From the NCBI GenBank assembly GCA_002342585.1, contig DDQG01000033.1:1-43051 (forward strand): a stretch of 43,051 nt of DNA. The letters run 5' to 3'. The translations under genes and the position numbers were made by a program. The notes beneath the pieces were generated by a model, which searched no databases, was not told the origin of the DNA, and saw only the letters and a list, made by a program, of their open reading frames with translations. Every line of letters begins with the position of its first letter. The first letter of the stretch is position 1. Source of the DNA: Prevotellaceae bacterium UBA2448 (GTDB lineage: Bacteria; Bacteroidota; Bacteroidia; Bacteroidales; Bacteroidaceae). Below, one piece after another: positions 34,033-43,018 of this stretch.

Positions 34033-34928
34033 TTCACCTGTAATACCCAGCCTTCAGCAAATGCTCTGTTCCCTTCTCTCAGTTCTTTCAAACTGTTCAT
34101 TGCCTCTGTTTCAGATGCATATTTGCCATAAACTATCATGGTTTTCTTCCCATCAATAAATTGTCCGTCTTCATATCCTGCTTCAGACAATGATTCGATG
34201 AAAGTGTTGGCATTTTTCTCTGATACATAGCATGCTAAAACAATTGTGAAATCGCCAGCAACAATTTCTTTCTGCTCAGCCTGCTGGTTCATGAGTGCAG
34301 TAGCTCCGCTACCCATGCCTGCAATGTATGCTTCCTCCTCATATTGTGATGAGTTTGACAATGGAGACGCAAATAACAAGAAGAATATTGCTGCGATAGC
34401 TGCTGCTACACTCATGTCGTACATGAATGGAATCTTGTGTTCTGGCTTTTCCTCTGGAACAACCATTTCAACAATCTTTGCTTCTTCTTTCTTAGCCGGT
34501 TTCTGTTTCTTCCAAGTAGTAATGCTCAAAGCACCTAAACCATACAGAGCTGGTGAATCGATACCCGATACATAACTCTCCAAAGTGATTCTATTGTCTA
34601 GATCCTTGTGCAGTTCGCCAATGTTGCCAATCTCAACACTTCCGTTCAGATCCAAATCGGTCAATAGTTCTTCAACGTCTTTTTCAATCTGAAGAAGAAC
34701 TTGAGGATATGAAGCATCATATGACTGCATATAGAGTTGTTCCAAAAGACCATCTCCATATGTCAATTGCTGATTGAAAGTAACAGACCTGTATGGTGGG
34801 TAGAAAACTCCTTCGTCCGATGCAAAATGAGCTGGTTTCTTTATGGCGATAAAACCGCCAAGTCCTTGAACCATAACACAATCGTGGTTCAGAAGTAATG
34901 TTTCTATGTGTTTTGCAAGTGTATTCAT
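34029..34928 (-). CDS. HU-CCDC81 and SPOR domain membrane protein
   Basis: 299 aa. N-terminal HU-CCDC81-type domain pair (about 1-120; LLNHDCVMVQGLGGFIA, SVTFNQQLTYGDGLLEQLY), a basic linker, one membrane segment (about 185-202), a short periplasmic linker and a C-terminal SPOR domain (about 222-299; GDFTIVLACYVSEKNANTFI), which in other proteins binds denuded peptidoglycan at the division septum. It thus may link cytoplasmic partners, such as the FHA protein, to cell-wall state. First gene of the five-gene minus-strand operon. Confidence 0.88.
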   Translation of the reverse strand: MNTLAKHIETLLLNHDCVMVQGLGGFIAIKKPAHFASDEGVFYPPYRSVTFNQQLTYGDGLLEQLYMQSYDASYPQVLLQIEKDVEELLTDLDLNGSVEIGNIGELHKDLDNRITLESYVSGIDSPALYGLGALSITTWKKQKPAKKEEAKIVEMVVPEEKPEHKIPFMYDMSVAAAIAAIFFLLFASPLSNSSQYEEEAYIAGMGSGATALMNQQAEQKEIVAGDFTIVLACYVSEKNANTFIESLSEAGYEDGQFIDGKKTMIVYGKYASETEAMNSLKELREGNRAFAEGWVLQVK

Positions 34929-34957
34929 GCTCTAAAAGCCATTTTTTATTTCGGCGA

Positions 34958-34965
34958 CAAAGATA
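34958..34965 (-). promoter_or_regulatory. -7 box for the SPOR-FHA-AraC-nhaA operon
   Basis: Minus-strand TATCTTTG (exact TAnnTTTG), about 30 bp before the start at 34928. The -33 element is weak. Divergent from the pheT promoter about 95 bp away. Confidence 0.6.
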
Positions 34966-35059
34966 TAATTTTAAAACATATGAAAAAAGAAAAAGAACAA
35001 AAATTTACCAAAATTAGCCTTTTCTCTAGTTACAATTTTAATTTCTTAAATTAAGTCAC

Positions 35060-35067
35060 TATCTTTG
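35060..35067 (+). promoter_or_regulatory. -7 box for pheT
   Basis: TATCTTTG (exact TAnnTTTG), 34 bp before ATG 35102; TTTT at 35036-35039 stands at -33 spacing. Confidence 0.6.
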
Positions 35068-35101
35068 CATCCGTTTTAGACATTTTATATATAAAGAAGA
35101 C

Positions 35102-37630
35102 ATGAATATTTCATACAAATGGCTCAAAGAGTATGTCGATTTTGATATGTCAGCAGAAGAGGTTGCTGCAGCTCTTACGAGTATCGGACTTGAAGTAGAA
35201 GGCGTTGAAGAAGTACAGTCCATTCGTGGTGGACTTCAAGGACTTGTTGTAGGTAAGGTTCTTACCTGCGAACCTCATCCTAATTCTGACCATATGCATA
35301 TTACAACAGTAGATGAAGGTTCTGGTGTTGTAGAACAGATTGTATGTGGAGCGCCAAATGTTGCTGCTGGACAGAAAGTAATCGTTGCACAACTTGGTTG
35401 CAAACTTTATGACGGTGATAAGGAATTTGTTATAAAGAAATCAAAACTGCGTGGTGTTGAGTCTAATGGTATGATTTGTGCCGAAGACGAAATCGGTATT
35501 GGCACAAGCCACGATGGTATCATTGTTCTTCCTGACGATGCTGTAGTAGGTACACCTGCAGCTCAATACTACGGACTTGAGAGCGATTTTGTTATTGAAG
35601 TGGATATTACTCCTAACCACTCAGATGCTTGTTCTCACTGGGGCGTAGCCCGCGATTTTTATGCTTGGTTACGTCAGAATGGTCATACTACAGCACTTCA
35701 TCGTCCTGATGCTGTTGCTGAGTTCGACAAGTTGCCTCGCACAAATGCTCTTCCATTTGCAGTTGAAGTACAGGCAAAGGAAGCTTGTCCACGTTATTGT
35801 GCAGTAAGTGTTCGCAATTGTAAAGTGGCAGAAAGTCCAAAATGGTTGCGCGATGCACTTACTACTATCGGACTGCGTCCTATCAATAATATTGTAGATA
35901 TCACCAACTATGTAATGATGGCATTCGGACAGCCTCTTCATTGCTTTGATGCCGATATGATTCAAGGTTCAAAGATAATTGTTCGCACTATGCCAGAAGG
36001 TACACCATTCGTTACACTTGATGGTGTAGAACATAAACTTTCCGATCGTGACCTTGCTATCTGCAATGCAGCAGAACCTATGTGTATTGCAGGTGTGTTT
36101 GGTGGAAAAGGAAGCGGTACTTACGAAACTACAACTAATGTGGTGTTCGAATCAGCTTACTTCCATCCAACATGGATTCGTAAGTCAGCTCGTCGTCATG
36201 GACTCCAGACTGATGCAAGTTTCCGTTTTGAACGAGGTATCGACCCAGCAGGACAGATTTATGCAATTAAGTATGCTGCTTTGTTGGCAGTACAACTTGC
36301 CGGAGGTGAAATATCTATGGATATCGTAGATGTAAAGAACGATACACTTCCTCAGGATGCAAACATTGATGTGGAATATAAATATGTCAGCGACCTTATT
36401 GGACGCGATATTCCTGTTGCTGTGCAGCATTCCATCCTTACCGATCTTGGATTTAAAGTCGTTTCAAGCAACGATACTCACATGCAACTTCAAGCTCCAG
36501 CCTTCCGTGTTGACGTGAAACGTCCATGCGATGTAGTTGAGGAGATTCTGCGTATCTATGGATATAATAATGTAGAAATTCCGTTGCAGCTTAAGTCTTC
36601 ACTCACTACTAAGGGTGAGTTGGACCGCAGCAATAAACTGCAGAATATCGTTGCAGAGCAACTGGTTGGTGCTGGTTTCCACGAGATTCTGAACAACTCC
36701 CTTACAAAGACAAGTTATTATGATGATGCTCAGACATATCCCGCAGATCATCTGGTTCGTCTGATGAATCCTCTGTCTCAGGATCTGGGCGTAATGCGTC
36801 AGACTCTTCTCTATGGCGGTCTTGAGGTAATAGCTCACAATACTAATCGTCGTATGCCAGACCTTCGACTCTTCGAATATGGTAACTGCTACTACTTCTC
36901 GCCAGATAAGAATCAGCCAAAGGTAGATGCAGAGGGTAATACACTTTCTGCAAGTGCAGAGTCTTCTCGTCAGATTCTTTCTGCATATAGCGAAGACTAC
37001 CACCTCGGACTTTGGATAACAGGCCGTCGCATTGCCGGCAACTGGTCTCATGCCTCAGAAGATTCTACTGTTTTTGATATCAAAGCTTACGTGCTCAATA
37101 TCCTCACTCGTCTTGGAGTCCCTATGGGAGCACTTGTCTTCAGCGAACAGCAAAACGATATCTTCGCAGTTTCTACTGTTATCTCAAATCGTGGTGGAAA
37201 GACTCTTGCTCAGTTTGGTGTAGTCAGTCATCGTCAAACAAGCAAACTCGATATCGATGCTCCTGTGTACTATGCAGACATCAATTGGACAAACATAATG
37301 AAACTTATCAAGAAGTCTTCTGTTACATATTACGATGTGCCTAAGTTCCCAGCTGTAAGCCGTGACCTCGCACTTCTCGTAGATCAGACTGTTCCATTTG
37401 CTCAGATTGAACAGGTAGCTTACGATGCTGAACGTAAATTACTCAAACAAGTAAGCCTCTTCGATGTATATGAAGGCAAGAATCTTCCAGACGGCAAGAA
37501 ATCTTATGCTGTCAACTTCATCCTTCAGAGCGAAGACAAGACTCTTAATGATAAGGCTATCGAAGCAGTTATGCAGAAGATAGAGCAGAACATCTGCAAA
37601 CAGACAGGTGCTACCGTTCGTGGTAAATAA
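35102..37630 (+). CDS. pheT: Phenylalanine-tRNA ligase, beta subunit
   Basis: Beta subunit of the heterotetrameric Phe-tRNA synthetase. 842 aa, slightly longer than the usual about 800. In order: N-terminal MNISYKWLKEYVD, an EMAP-like tRNA-binding domain (VVGKVLTCEPHPNSDHMHIT), the B3/4 editing region (PINNIVDITNYVMMAFGQPL), the B5 domain, the catalytic-like core, and the C-terminal anticodon-binding FDX-ACB domain (YYDVPKFPAVSRDLALLVDQ). pheS is not in the window, so the subunits are encoded apart. yebC follows after 49 bp. Confidence 0.97.
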   Translation: MNISYKWLKEYVDFDMSAEEVAAALTSIGLEVEGVEEVQSIRGGLQGLVVGKVLTCEPHPNSDHMHITTVDEGSGVVEQIVCGAPNVAAGQKVIVAQLGCKLYDGDKEFVIKKSKLRGVESNGMICAEDEIGIGTSHDGIIVLPDDAVVGTPAAQYYGLESDFVIEVDITPNHSDACSHWGVARDFYAWLRQNGHTTALHRPDAVAEFDKLPRTNALPFAVEVQAKEACPRYCAVSVRNCKVAESPKWLRDALTTIGLRPINNIVDITNYVMMAFGQPLHCFDADMIQGSKIIVRTMPEGTPFVTLDGVEHKLSDRDLAICNAAEPMCIAGVFGGKGSGTYETTTNVVFESAYFHPTWIRKSARRHGLQTDASFRFERGIDPAGQIYAIKYAALLAVQLAGGEISMDIVDVKNDTLPQDANIDVEYKYVSDLIGRDIPVAVQHSILTDLGFKVVSSNDTHMQLQAPAFRVDVKRPCDVVEEILRIYGYNNVEIPLQLKSSLTTKGELDRSNKLQNIVAEQLVGAGFHEILNNSLTKTSYYDDAQTYPADHLVRLMNPLSQDLGVMRQTLLYGGLEVIAHNTNRRMPDLRLFEYGNCYYFSPDKNQPKVDAEGNTLSASAESSRQILSAYSEDYHLGLWITGRRIAGNWSHASEDSTVFDIKAYVLNILTRLGVPMGALVFSEQQNDIFAVSTVISNRGGKTLAQFGVVSHRQTSKLDIDAPVYYADINWTNIMKLIKKSSVTYYDVPKFPAVSRDLALLVDQTVPFAQIEQVAYDAERKLLKQVSLFDVYEGKNLPDGKKSYAVNFILQSEDKTLNDKAIEAVMQKIEQNICKQTGATVRGK

Positions 37631-37679
37631 GCATTTTAATACAACAACAATAAAATAATATACAAATCAAAAAGAATAT

Positions 37680-38411
37680 ATGGGACGCGCATTTGAATTT
37701 AGAAAAGCCCGCAAATTGAAGCGTTGGGGCAACATGGCAAAGACATTTACTCGACTTGGCAAGCAGATTGCTATAGCTGTAGCAGAAGGTGGACCAGACC
37801 CCGACAACAACGCACATCTTCGTGCAGTCATAGCTACTTGTCGCCACGAGAATATGCCAAAAGACAATATCGACCGTGCTATCAAGAATGCTATCGGTAA
37901 GGATAAGTCTGCATGGAAGAGTGTTACTTACGAAGGATATGGACCTCATGGCGTAGCAGTTCTTGTTGACACTCTTACTGACAATACAACACGTACAGTT
38001 GCTGACGTACGTTCAGTATTCAATAAGTTCAATGGTAACATGGGTACTACAGGTTCGCTCTCTTTCCTCTTCGACCACTATAGCATGTTCACTTTCAAGA
38101 AGAAAGACGACATGGATATGGATGAATTCATTCTCGAAGCAATTGAATTCGGAGTTAACGACGAGTATGATGAGGATTATGACGAAGAGAAGGATGAAAC
38201 AACTATAACTATCTATGGTGATCCAAAGTCATTCGCTCAGATTCAGAAGTATCTTGAAGATAACAACTACGAAATCACAGGTGCTGAGTTCACATATGTT
38301 GCTAACGACTTGAAGGATGTCAACGACGAACAGCGCGAAACTATTGACAAGATGGTAGAGCGTCTGGAAGAGTTCGATGATGTCCAGAACGTCTATACAA
38401 ATATGAAGTAA
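37680..38411 (+). CDS. yebC: YebC/PmpR (TACO1) family protein
   Basis: 243 aa. The N-terminal MGRAFEFRKARKLKRWGNMAK matches the conserved YebC start (usually MSGHSKWANIKHRK), with the divergent form common in Bacteroidetes; CRHENMPKDNIDRAIKNAIG and GYGPHGVAVLV are invariant family blocks. Members have been described as transcription regulators and, more recently, as factors helping ribosomes at proline stretches; which applies here cannot be read. Its stop shares one base with the next ATG (TAATG). Confidence 0.93.
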   Translation: MGRAFEFRKARKLKRWGNMAKTFTRLGKQIAIAVAEGGPDPDNNAHLRAVIATCRHENMPKDNIDRAIKNAIGKDKSAWKSVTYEGYGPHGVAVLVDTLTDNTTRTVADVRSVFNKFNGNMGTTGSLSFLFDHYSMFTFKKKDDMDMDEFILEAIEFGVNDEYDEDYDEEKDETTITIYGDPKSFAQIQKYLEDNNYEITGAEFTYVANDLKDVNDEQRETIDKMVERLEEFDDVQNVYTNMK

Positions 38412-38665
38412 TGAAATCAATATATCAGACAGAAGGAACCTGTTCAAAGGCAATAGAAATTGATTACGATCCTGCTACAGGTATTGTCAATAGCGTACGT
38501 TTTGCAGGTGGTTGCCCTGGCAACACAGTTGGTGTGGCAGCCCTTGCCAAAGGACGTAAGGCAACCGACCTCATTGCTATGCTTGAGGGTATTCCTTGCG
38601 GAACTCGTGGAACATCTTGTCCTGACCAGTTGTCACGTGCTCTTAAACAGATAATTCAGAAATAG
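38411..38665 (+). CDS. TSCPD domain protein (TIGR03905 type)
   Basis: 84 aa. The eponymous TSCPD motif lies at 68-72 and the four conserved cysteines are C11, C35, C63 and C70, with GGCPGNTVGVAALAKG as the central block. Related domains occur at the C-terminus of class II ribonucleotide reductases, where they may bind metal; the role of stand-alone forms is unknown. Start overlaps the yebC stop. Confidence 0.88.
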   Translation: MKSIYQTEGTCSKAIEIDYDPATGIVNSVRFAGGCPGNTVGVAALAKGRKATDLIAMLEGIPCGTRGTSCPDQLSRALKQIIQK

Positions 38666-38685
38666 TTGCTTTTGCTCTTCGTAGT

Positions 38686-39138
38686 ATGTTACTCAAAAAA
38701 AATATACTATTCCGTTTTTCAGATATGCCTCGATGCTTTGCATCGGGGACTTTCTGCCTTATGGTACTAAGTTCGTTTCTCTTCTTATCATGTCAGGAAA
38801 AACGTCTGGACCGTTTTGAACGTGAAGCAAAAGATTATACCATTCGCAACTGTCCGAAACAGATTGACCCTATCACTACACTCGATAGTCTTGTGTTTCG
38901 TAATGATGGTTCGCTCAACTATTCTTATTATTATCATGTAACTTTGACAGAAGAACAGCTGCATACATTCAAGACTCAACTATCCGATATAGAGGAACAT
39001 ACATTACGTGCCCTTCGTGCAAGTATTGACTTGCGACCTGTCAAGGAAGCTGGACTCAACATTGAGTATATCTATCTCAATGCTGCCGATGGACAACAAA
39101 TAGTAAAATTTCACTTTACAAAAGATCAATATCAATGA
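38686..39138 (+). CDS. Small lipoprotein of unknown function
   Basis: 150 aa from ATG 38686; ATG 38725 is an equally possible start and would give a 22-residue signal sequence. The hydrophobic stretch CLMVLSSFLFLSC ends in a lipobox-like Cys, after which the sequence is charged (QEKRLDRFEREAKDYT). The mature domain, about 115 aa, has no motif I recognise. A perfect hairpin (38728-38748) covers the region just after the second ATG. The stop overlaps the following gene (ATGA). Confidence 0.7.
   Translation: MLLKKNILFRFSDMPRCFASGTFCLMVLSSFLFLSCQEKRLDRFEREAKDYTIRNCPKQIDPITTLDSLVFRNDGSLNYSYYYHVTLTEEQLHTFKTQLSDIEEHTLRALRASIDLRPVKEAGLNIEYIYLNAADGQQIVKFHFTKDQYQ
38728..38748 (+). promoter_or_regulatory. 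9-bp hairpin at the lipoprotein start region
   Basis: Arms CCTCGATGC and GCATCGGGG with a TTT loop (one G-T pair), directly after ATG 38725. No T-tract follows. It could hide that start from ribosomes, or be a dispersed palindrome that landed in the coding region. Confidence 0.5.
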
Positions 39139-39887
39139 CAAACGCACTTATCCTCGCCGCAGGATTGGGAACACGATTAAAACCCATGACCGATTTTATG
39201 CCTAAGGCTCTTGTGCCTGTAGGTGGTCGCCCTTTGCTTCAGATTCTTATTGAGAAACTGAAAACAGTTGGAGTCACAGACATAGTAGTGAATGTTCACC
39301 ATTTCTCTGGTCAGATTATAGATTTCCTCTATAATTCTGAATATAGCAAAACACTACGCGACATTCATGTTCGTGTGTCTGACGAATCGCGTGAACTGCT
39401 TGATACAGGTGGTGGCATCAAGAAAGCAGCAAAACTCTTTCCTGATTCAAAACCAATCCTTGTTCATAACGTTGACATCCTTTCAAACCTGGATTTTACA
39501 TCGTTTCGTAAACAGATAATTTTCTCACACGACGAACCGACTACTCTCATCGCATCTGAACGCCCTACATCACGCTATCTGCTTGTGAATGATGAAAGTC
39601 GTTTGGTCGGATGGACAAATATAAACACAGGTGAAGTACGGAGTCCATATCCCAACCTCGATGTAAACAAATGCCGTAAGGTTGCTTTCTCTGGTATCCA
39701 TGCGTTCTCTCCACGTTTGCTACCACTTATGGATTCATGGCCCGACAAATTCTCTATCATCGATTTTTACTTGAGTATATGCGATCGTGAACACATTGTT
39801 GTTGATGTACGTTCCGACCTCAAACTGCTCGATGTAGGAAAACTGGATTCTCTTGCTAAGGCAGAAGAATTCCTTACAGAATTATAG
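39135..39887 (+). CDS. MurU-like sugar-1-phosphate nucleotidyltransferase
   Basis: 250 aa. GT-A type nucleotidyltransferase: LILAAGLGTRLKPMTDFMPKA carries the nucleotide-binding GLGTR and the Lys, and VHNVDIL the metal-binding Asp. Closest in appearance to MurNAc-1-phosphate uridylyltransferase (MurU) or mannose/heptose-1-phosphate guanylyltransferases (HddC-type). The partner anomeric kinase AmgK is not in the window, so murein recycling is only a suggestion. Overlaps the lipoprotein gene by 4 bp. Confidence 0.85.
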   Translation: MTNALILAAGLGTRLKPMTDFMPKALVPVGGRPLLQILIEKLKTVGVTDIVVNVHHFSGQIIDFLYNSEYSKTLRDIHVRVSDESRELLDTGGGIKKAAKLFPDSKPILVHNVDILSNLDFTSFRKQIIFSHDEPTTLIASERPTSRYLLVNDESRLVGWTNINTGEVRSPYPNLDVNKCRKVAFSGIHAFSPRLLPLMDSWPDKFSIIDFYLSICDREHIVVDVRSDLKLLDVGKLDSLAKAEEFLTEL

Positions 39888-39935
39888 TGCCTATCGATAT
39901 ATATTACCTTTAGCTAATTGACTCAAAAACAGCAT

Positions 39936-41546
39936 ATGAATCAAAAAATTATCATTCTCGACTTCGGTTCGCAAACCACACAACTCATCGGACGACGCAT
40001 TCGTGAGTTGAACGTCTTTTGCGAGATTATGCCGTATAACAAATTTCCGCAGTCCGATCCCGATATCATCGGAGTAATCCTTTCTGGTTCTCCTTATAGT
40101 GTATATGATAAGGAAGCTTTCAAAGTTGATTACAGCCAGTTCCTCGACCGCTATCCAGTACTTGGCATTTGCTATGGTGCCCAGCTTACTGCTGAAACGT
40201 TTGGTGGAAAGGTAGAACCTGCTGGCACTCGTGAGTATGGACGCGCAAACCTCAAGTCGTTCGAAGAGTCCAATCCTCTCTTCCGTGGTTTCGATCAGGG
40301 TAGCCAGGTATGGATGTCGCATGGAGATACAATCACTCGTCTGCCTCAGGACTACCGCGTTATAGCATCTACTGATAGTGTCGTAAATGCAGCCTTTCAG
40401 GCAAACGACCGTAAGATATGGGGTGTTCAGTTCCATCCAGAGGTATTCCACTCTATTCAGGGAACACTCCTTCTGAAGAATTTCGTTGTTGACATCTGTG
40501 GAGCTCGTCAGGACTGGTCACCTGCATCATTTATCGATCAGACAGTAGCAGAACTTCGCGAACAAGTTGGCAACGACAAAGTAATCCTCGGACTTTCTGG
40601 TGGTGTCGATTCAAGTGTTGCAGCCGTTCTACTTAATCGTGCTATAGGTAAGAACCTGACATGTATATTCGTAAACAACGGACTTCTTCGTAAAAACGAA
40701 TTTACTGACGTTCTTGCTGATTATGAATGTCTTGGACTTAATGTTATAGGTGTTGATGCATCACAGAAATTCTATTCTGAGTTGGCTGGTGTGTCAGAAC
40801 CGGAACGTAAACGTAAGATTATTGGTGCAGGCTTTATAGATGTATTTGAAGCTGAAGCAAAGAAAATAGAAGGTGCTCGTTGGCTTGCTCAGGGTACTAT
40901 CTATCCAGACCGTATTGAGTCACTCAATATCACAGGTAAGGTTATTAAGAGTCACCATAATGTAGGTGGACTTCCAGAAAAGATGGGACTTAAACTTTGT
41001 GAACCACTTAAATGGCTGTTCAAAGATGAAGTACGTAGGGTAGGGCGTCAGTTGCAAATGCCAGAACACCTCATCACTCGTCATCCGTTCCCTGGACCAG
41101 GACTTGCTGTTCGTATTCTTGGCGACATCACACCTGAAAAGGTTCGTGTGTTGCAGGAGGCAGATGATATCTTCATTCGCGGACTCCGCAACTGGAAAGT
41201 AAAACTCTCTGGTGAAGAGGCTCGCAAAGTGCTTGCTGCAGGAGTTCCTGCTGATATGCACGATGGAGAAATCGAAGTATCTCTCTATGACCAGATTTGG
41301 CAGGCAGGTGCAATCCTCCTTTCTGATGTTAAGTCTGTAGGAGTTATGGGCGATGAACGTACATACGAGAATCCAGTAGCTCTTCGTGCTGTAACAAGTG
41401 CCGATGCTATGACTGCTGACTGGGCAAAACTTCCATACGATTTCCTTGCAGAAGTTTCAAACAGCATCATTAGAAATGTTAAGGGTGTTAATCGCGTCTG
41501 CTACGACGTTTCTTCAAAACCACCAGCAACAATTGAGTGGGAATAA
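39936..41546 (+). CDS. guaA: GMP synthase (glutamine-hydrolysing)
   Basis: Converts XMP to GMP using glutamine and ATP. 536 aa from ATG 39936 (MNQKIIILDFGSQ); a TTG at 39918 is less likely. The class I glutaminase domain has C79 in LGICYGAQ and the His/Glu of GVQFHPEVFH. The ATP-pyrophosphatase domain has the PP-loop GLSGGVDSS, and the C-terminal dimerisation domain ends RVCYDVSSKPPATIEWE, as in all GuaA. The spacing from the previous gene is 48 bp. A terminator follows. Confidence 0.97.
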   Translation: MNQKIIILDFGSQTTQLIGRRIRELNVFCEIMPYNKFPQSDPDIIGVILSGSPYSVYDKEAFKVDYSQFLDRYPVLGICYGAQLTAETFGGKVEPAGTREYGRANLKSFEESNPLFRGFDQGSQVWMSHGDTITRLPQDYRVIASTDSVVNAAFQANDRKIWGVQFHPEVFHSIQGTLLLKNFVVDICGARQDWSPASFIDQTVAELREQVGNDKVILGLSGGVDSSVAAVLLNRAIGKNLTCIFVNNGLLRKNEFTDVLADYECLGLNVIGVDASQKFYSELAGVSEPERKRKIIGAGFIDVFEAEAKKIEGARWLAQGTIYPDRIESLNITGKVIKSHHNVGGLPEKMGLKLCEPLKWLFKDEVRRVGRQLQMPEHLITRHPFPGPGLAVRILGDITPEKVRVLQEADDIFIRGLRNWKVKLSGEEARKVLAAGVPADMHDGEIEVSLYDQIWQAGAILLSDVKSVGVMGDERTYENPVALRAVTSADAMTADWAKLPYDFLAEVSNSIIRNVKGVNRVCYDVSSKPPATIEWE

Positions 41547-41569
41547 ACTTCCACTTTACAAAATATCAA

Positions 41570-41599
41570 AAGCAGTACTTCGTTGTGCTGCTTTTTTTA
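41570..41599 (+). terminator. Rho-independent terminator after guaA
   Basis: Stem AAGCAGTAC / GTGCTGCTT (one G-T pair), loop TTCGTT, T-tract of seven. Confidence 0.9.
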
Positions 41600-41877
41600 T
41601 TGTATTATGGTGAAAATTAACCTCAAAGTATCTTGAAAATTTTTTGGAACATAAAATCCAAACAAAAATTTTCTTATGCCTTATATTTGATGTGCGATAT
41701 TATTTATTTGATTGTCAGTTGCATGATATTCTTTTCTTTTTGACAACAGTTCATAAATTGCCGTTTTCTACCTTCTGAGAATTTAAAATTTGACTACTCC
41801 TTTACCTGCGGCGGGAAATTTTGTCGTTTTGAGCCCTTTGGAAACACTTACGATTTGCATATAAAATTTATTAGTTG
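41600..41877. other. AT-rich spacer without a recognisable gene
   Basis: No convincing reading frame. It contains a perfect -7 motif TATATTTG (41682-41689) without a clear -33 element, and a short GC-rich island CCTGCGGCGGG near 41805. A small RNA or leader is possible but not supported. Confidence 0.4.
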
Positions 41878-41885
41878 TACCTTCG
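41854..41885 (+). promoter_or_regulatory. Promoter for the DMP19-smpB operon
   Basis: TTTG (41854-41857), 20-bp spacer, TACCTTCG (41878-41885), one base from TAnnTTTG; 22 bp before ATG 41908. Confidence 0.65.
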
Positions 41886-41907
41886 CAGCTAATTAGAAAA
41901 AACAAAA

Positions 41908-42408
41908 ATGAAATTGACTCCAACCGACATACAGTCAAAATCGAAATCGATGGCAGCTGATGAATTCATCATCAACATCACCGATTGTTATCTTCAGCAT
42001 ATTGGTGGAAATCTTACTGCTGACACAATGGATATGTTGAATACAGATCAACATACTCTTTTGGCTTATCGATGGATGATGGAGGAAGTGATGGAAGGTG
42101 GATTCATCCAACTCATCACGAATGGTTATGCCGGATATGTTCTGGAAGGTCCGTTTGCTTTTGTGCTAAAGAAAATGTGGGGCATGAAAGATTTGGCTCA
42201 ACTGGTCTTCGATGTTAAGCGCGAGTACCATCTGCATAAGGATGAGTTGGAACGTGATATGACTGATGAGGAATTTATGGCACTCTACGAACAGTTGGAG
42301 ACATTGAACGAGATGGGAGATTCTTTCCTTGATGATTATCAGGAACAAACCACTCCTGCTGTTCGTGATTATGTAATGAAGAATGCTGAGAAGTTTGCAA
42401 TTTTATGA
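41908..42408 (+). CDS. DMP19 (DUF4375) family protein
   Basis: 166 aa, acidic. Recognised by the pattern MMEEVMEGGFIQLITNGYAGYV, corresponding to the ExxNGGFxQxxxN block of the DMP19 family, followed by a helical acidic C-terminus. The Neisseria founder mimics DNA and antagonises a repressor; whether this one does so is unknown. Its stop overlaps the smpB start (ATGA), so translation is coupled. Confidence 0.75.
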   Translation: MKLTPTDIQSKSKSMAADEFIINITDCYLQHIGGNLTADTMDMLNTDQHTLLAYRWMMEEVMEGGFIQLITNGYAGYVLEGPFAFVLKKMWGMKDLAQLVFDVKREYHLHKDELERDMTDEEFMALYEQLETLNEMGDSFLDDYQEQTTPAVRDYVMKNAEKFAIL

Positions 42409-42875
42409 CGAAGAAGAAAGATACAAAGGGTAGTGGAGTGGTTATCAAGAACAAACGTGCCACTTTCGACTATGAGTTTATCGACACCTATACCGCTGGT
42501 ATTGTTCTTACTGGTACAGAGATAAAAAGTATCCGTGCCGGTAAGGCAAGTCTTGTGGATACCTATTGCTATTTTACGGCAGGAGAATTATGGGTGAAGA
42601 ATATGTATGTGGCACTCTATATGGAGGGTTCTTACAACAACCACTTAGAACGCCGTGAACGAAAATTGTTGCTTAACCGCAAAGAACTTCGCAATCTCGA
42701 GGCTGATACAAAAAGTCCTGGTTTCACTATAGTTCCGGTAAAGTTATTCATCAACGAAAAAGGTCTTGCCAAGCTGACCATCGCTCTTGCAAAGGGAAAG
42801 AAAGAATATGATAAGCGTCAGACTTTGAAGGAGAAAGAAGACCGCCGCGAGATGGACAGAGCAATGAAACATTAA
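42405..42875 (+). CDS. smpB: SsrA-binding protein
   Basis: Binds tmRNA and brings it to stalled ribosomes for trans-translation. 156 aa. IKNKRATFDYEFIDTYTAGIVLTGTEIKSIRAGKASL is replaced by its typical blocks: the OB-fold start (residues about 15-45), YMEGSYNNHLERRERKLLL, GFTIVPVKLFINEKGLAKL and a basic tail (KGKKEYDKRQTLKEKEDRRE) that enters the mRNA channel. Complete. No ssrA gene is seen within the window. Confidence 0.97.
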   Translation: MTKKKDTKGSGVVIKNKRATFDYEFIDTYTAGIVLTGTEIKSIRAGKASLVDTYCYFTAGELWVKNMYVALYMEGSYNNHLERRERKLLLNRKELRNLEADTKSPGFTIVPVKLFINEKGLAKLTIALAKGKKEYDKRQTLKEKEDRREMDRAMKH

Positions 42876-42896
42876 CAATATAAACAAAAAAATAAA

Positions 42897-42922
42897 GAGG
42901 GTGTGCCATTTGACACACCCTC
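42897..42922. terminator. Terminator hairpin between smpB and the edge gene
   Basis: Perfect 9-bp stem GAGGGTGTG / CACACCCTC, loop CCATTTGA. The A-rich run on its left makes a T-tract only for minus-strand transcripts, so it most likely serves the gene entering from the right. Confidence 0.8.
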
Positions 42923-43018
42923 AAATTGTATCTGATAGTAAATGGTATTACTTCAGTTGACTTTGTCGACTAAAGAACGCGACTCAGCCAAATAAGCAAG
43001 CTTTTTGGCCTTCGCTGC

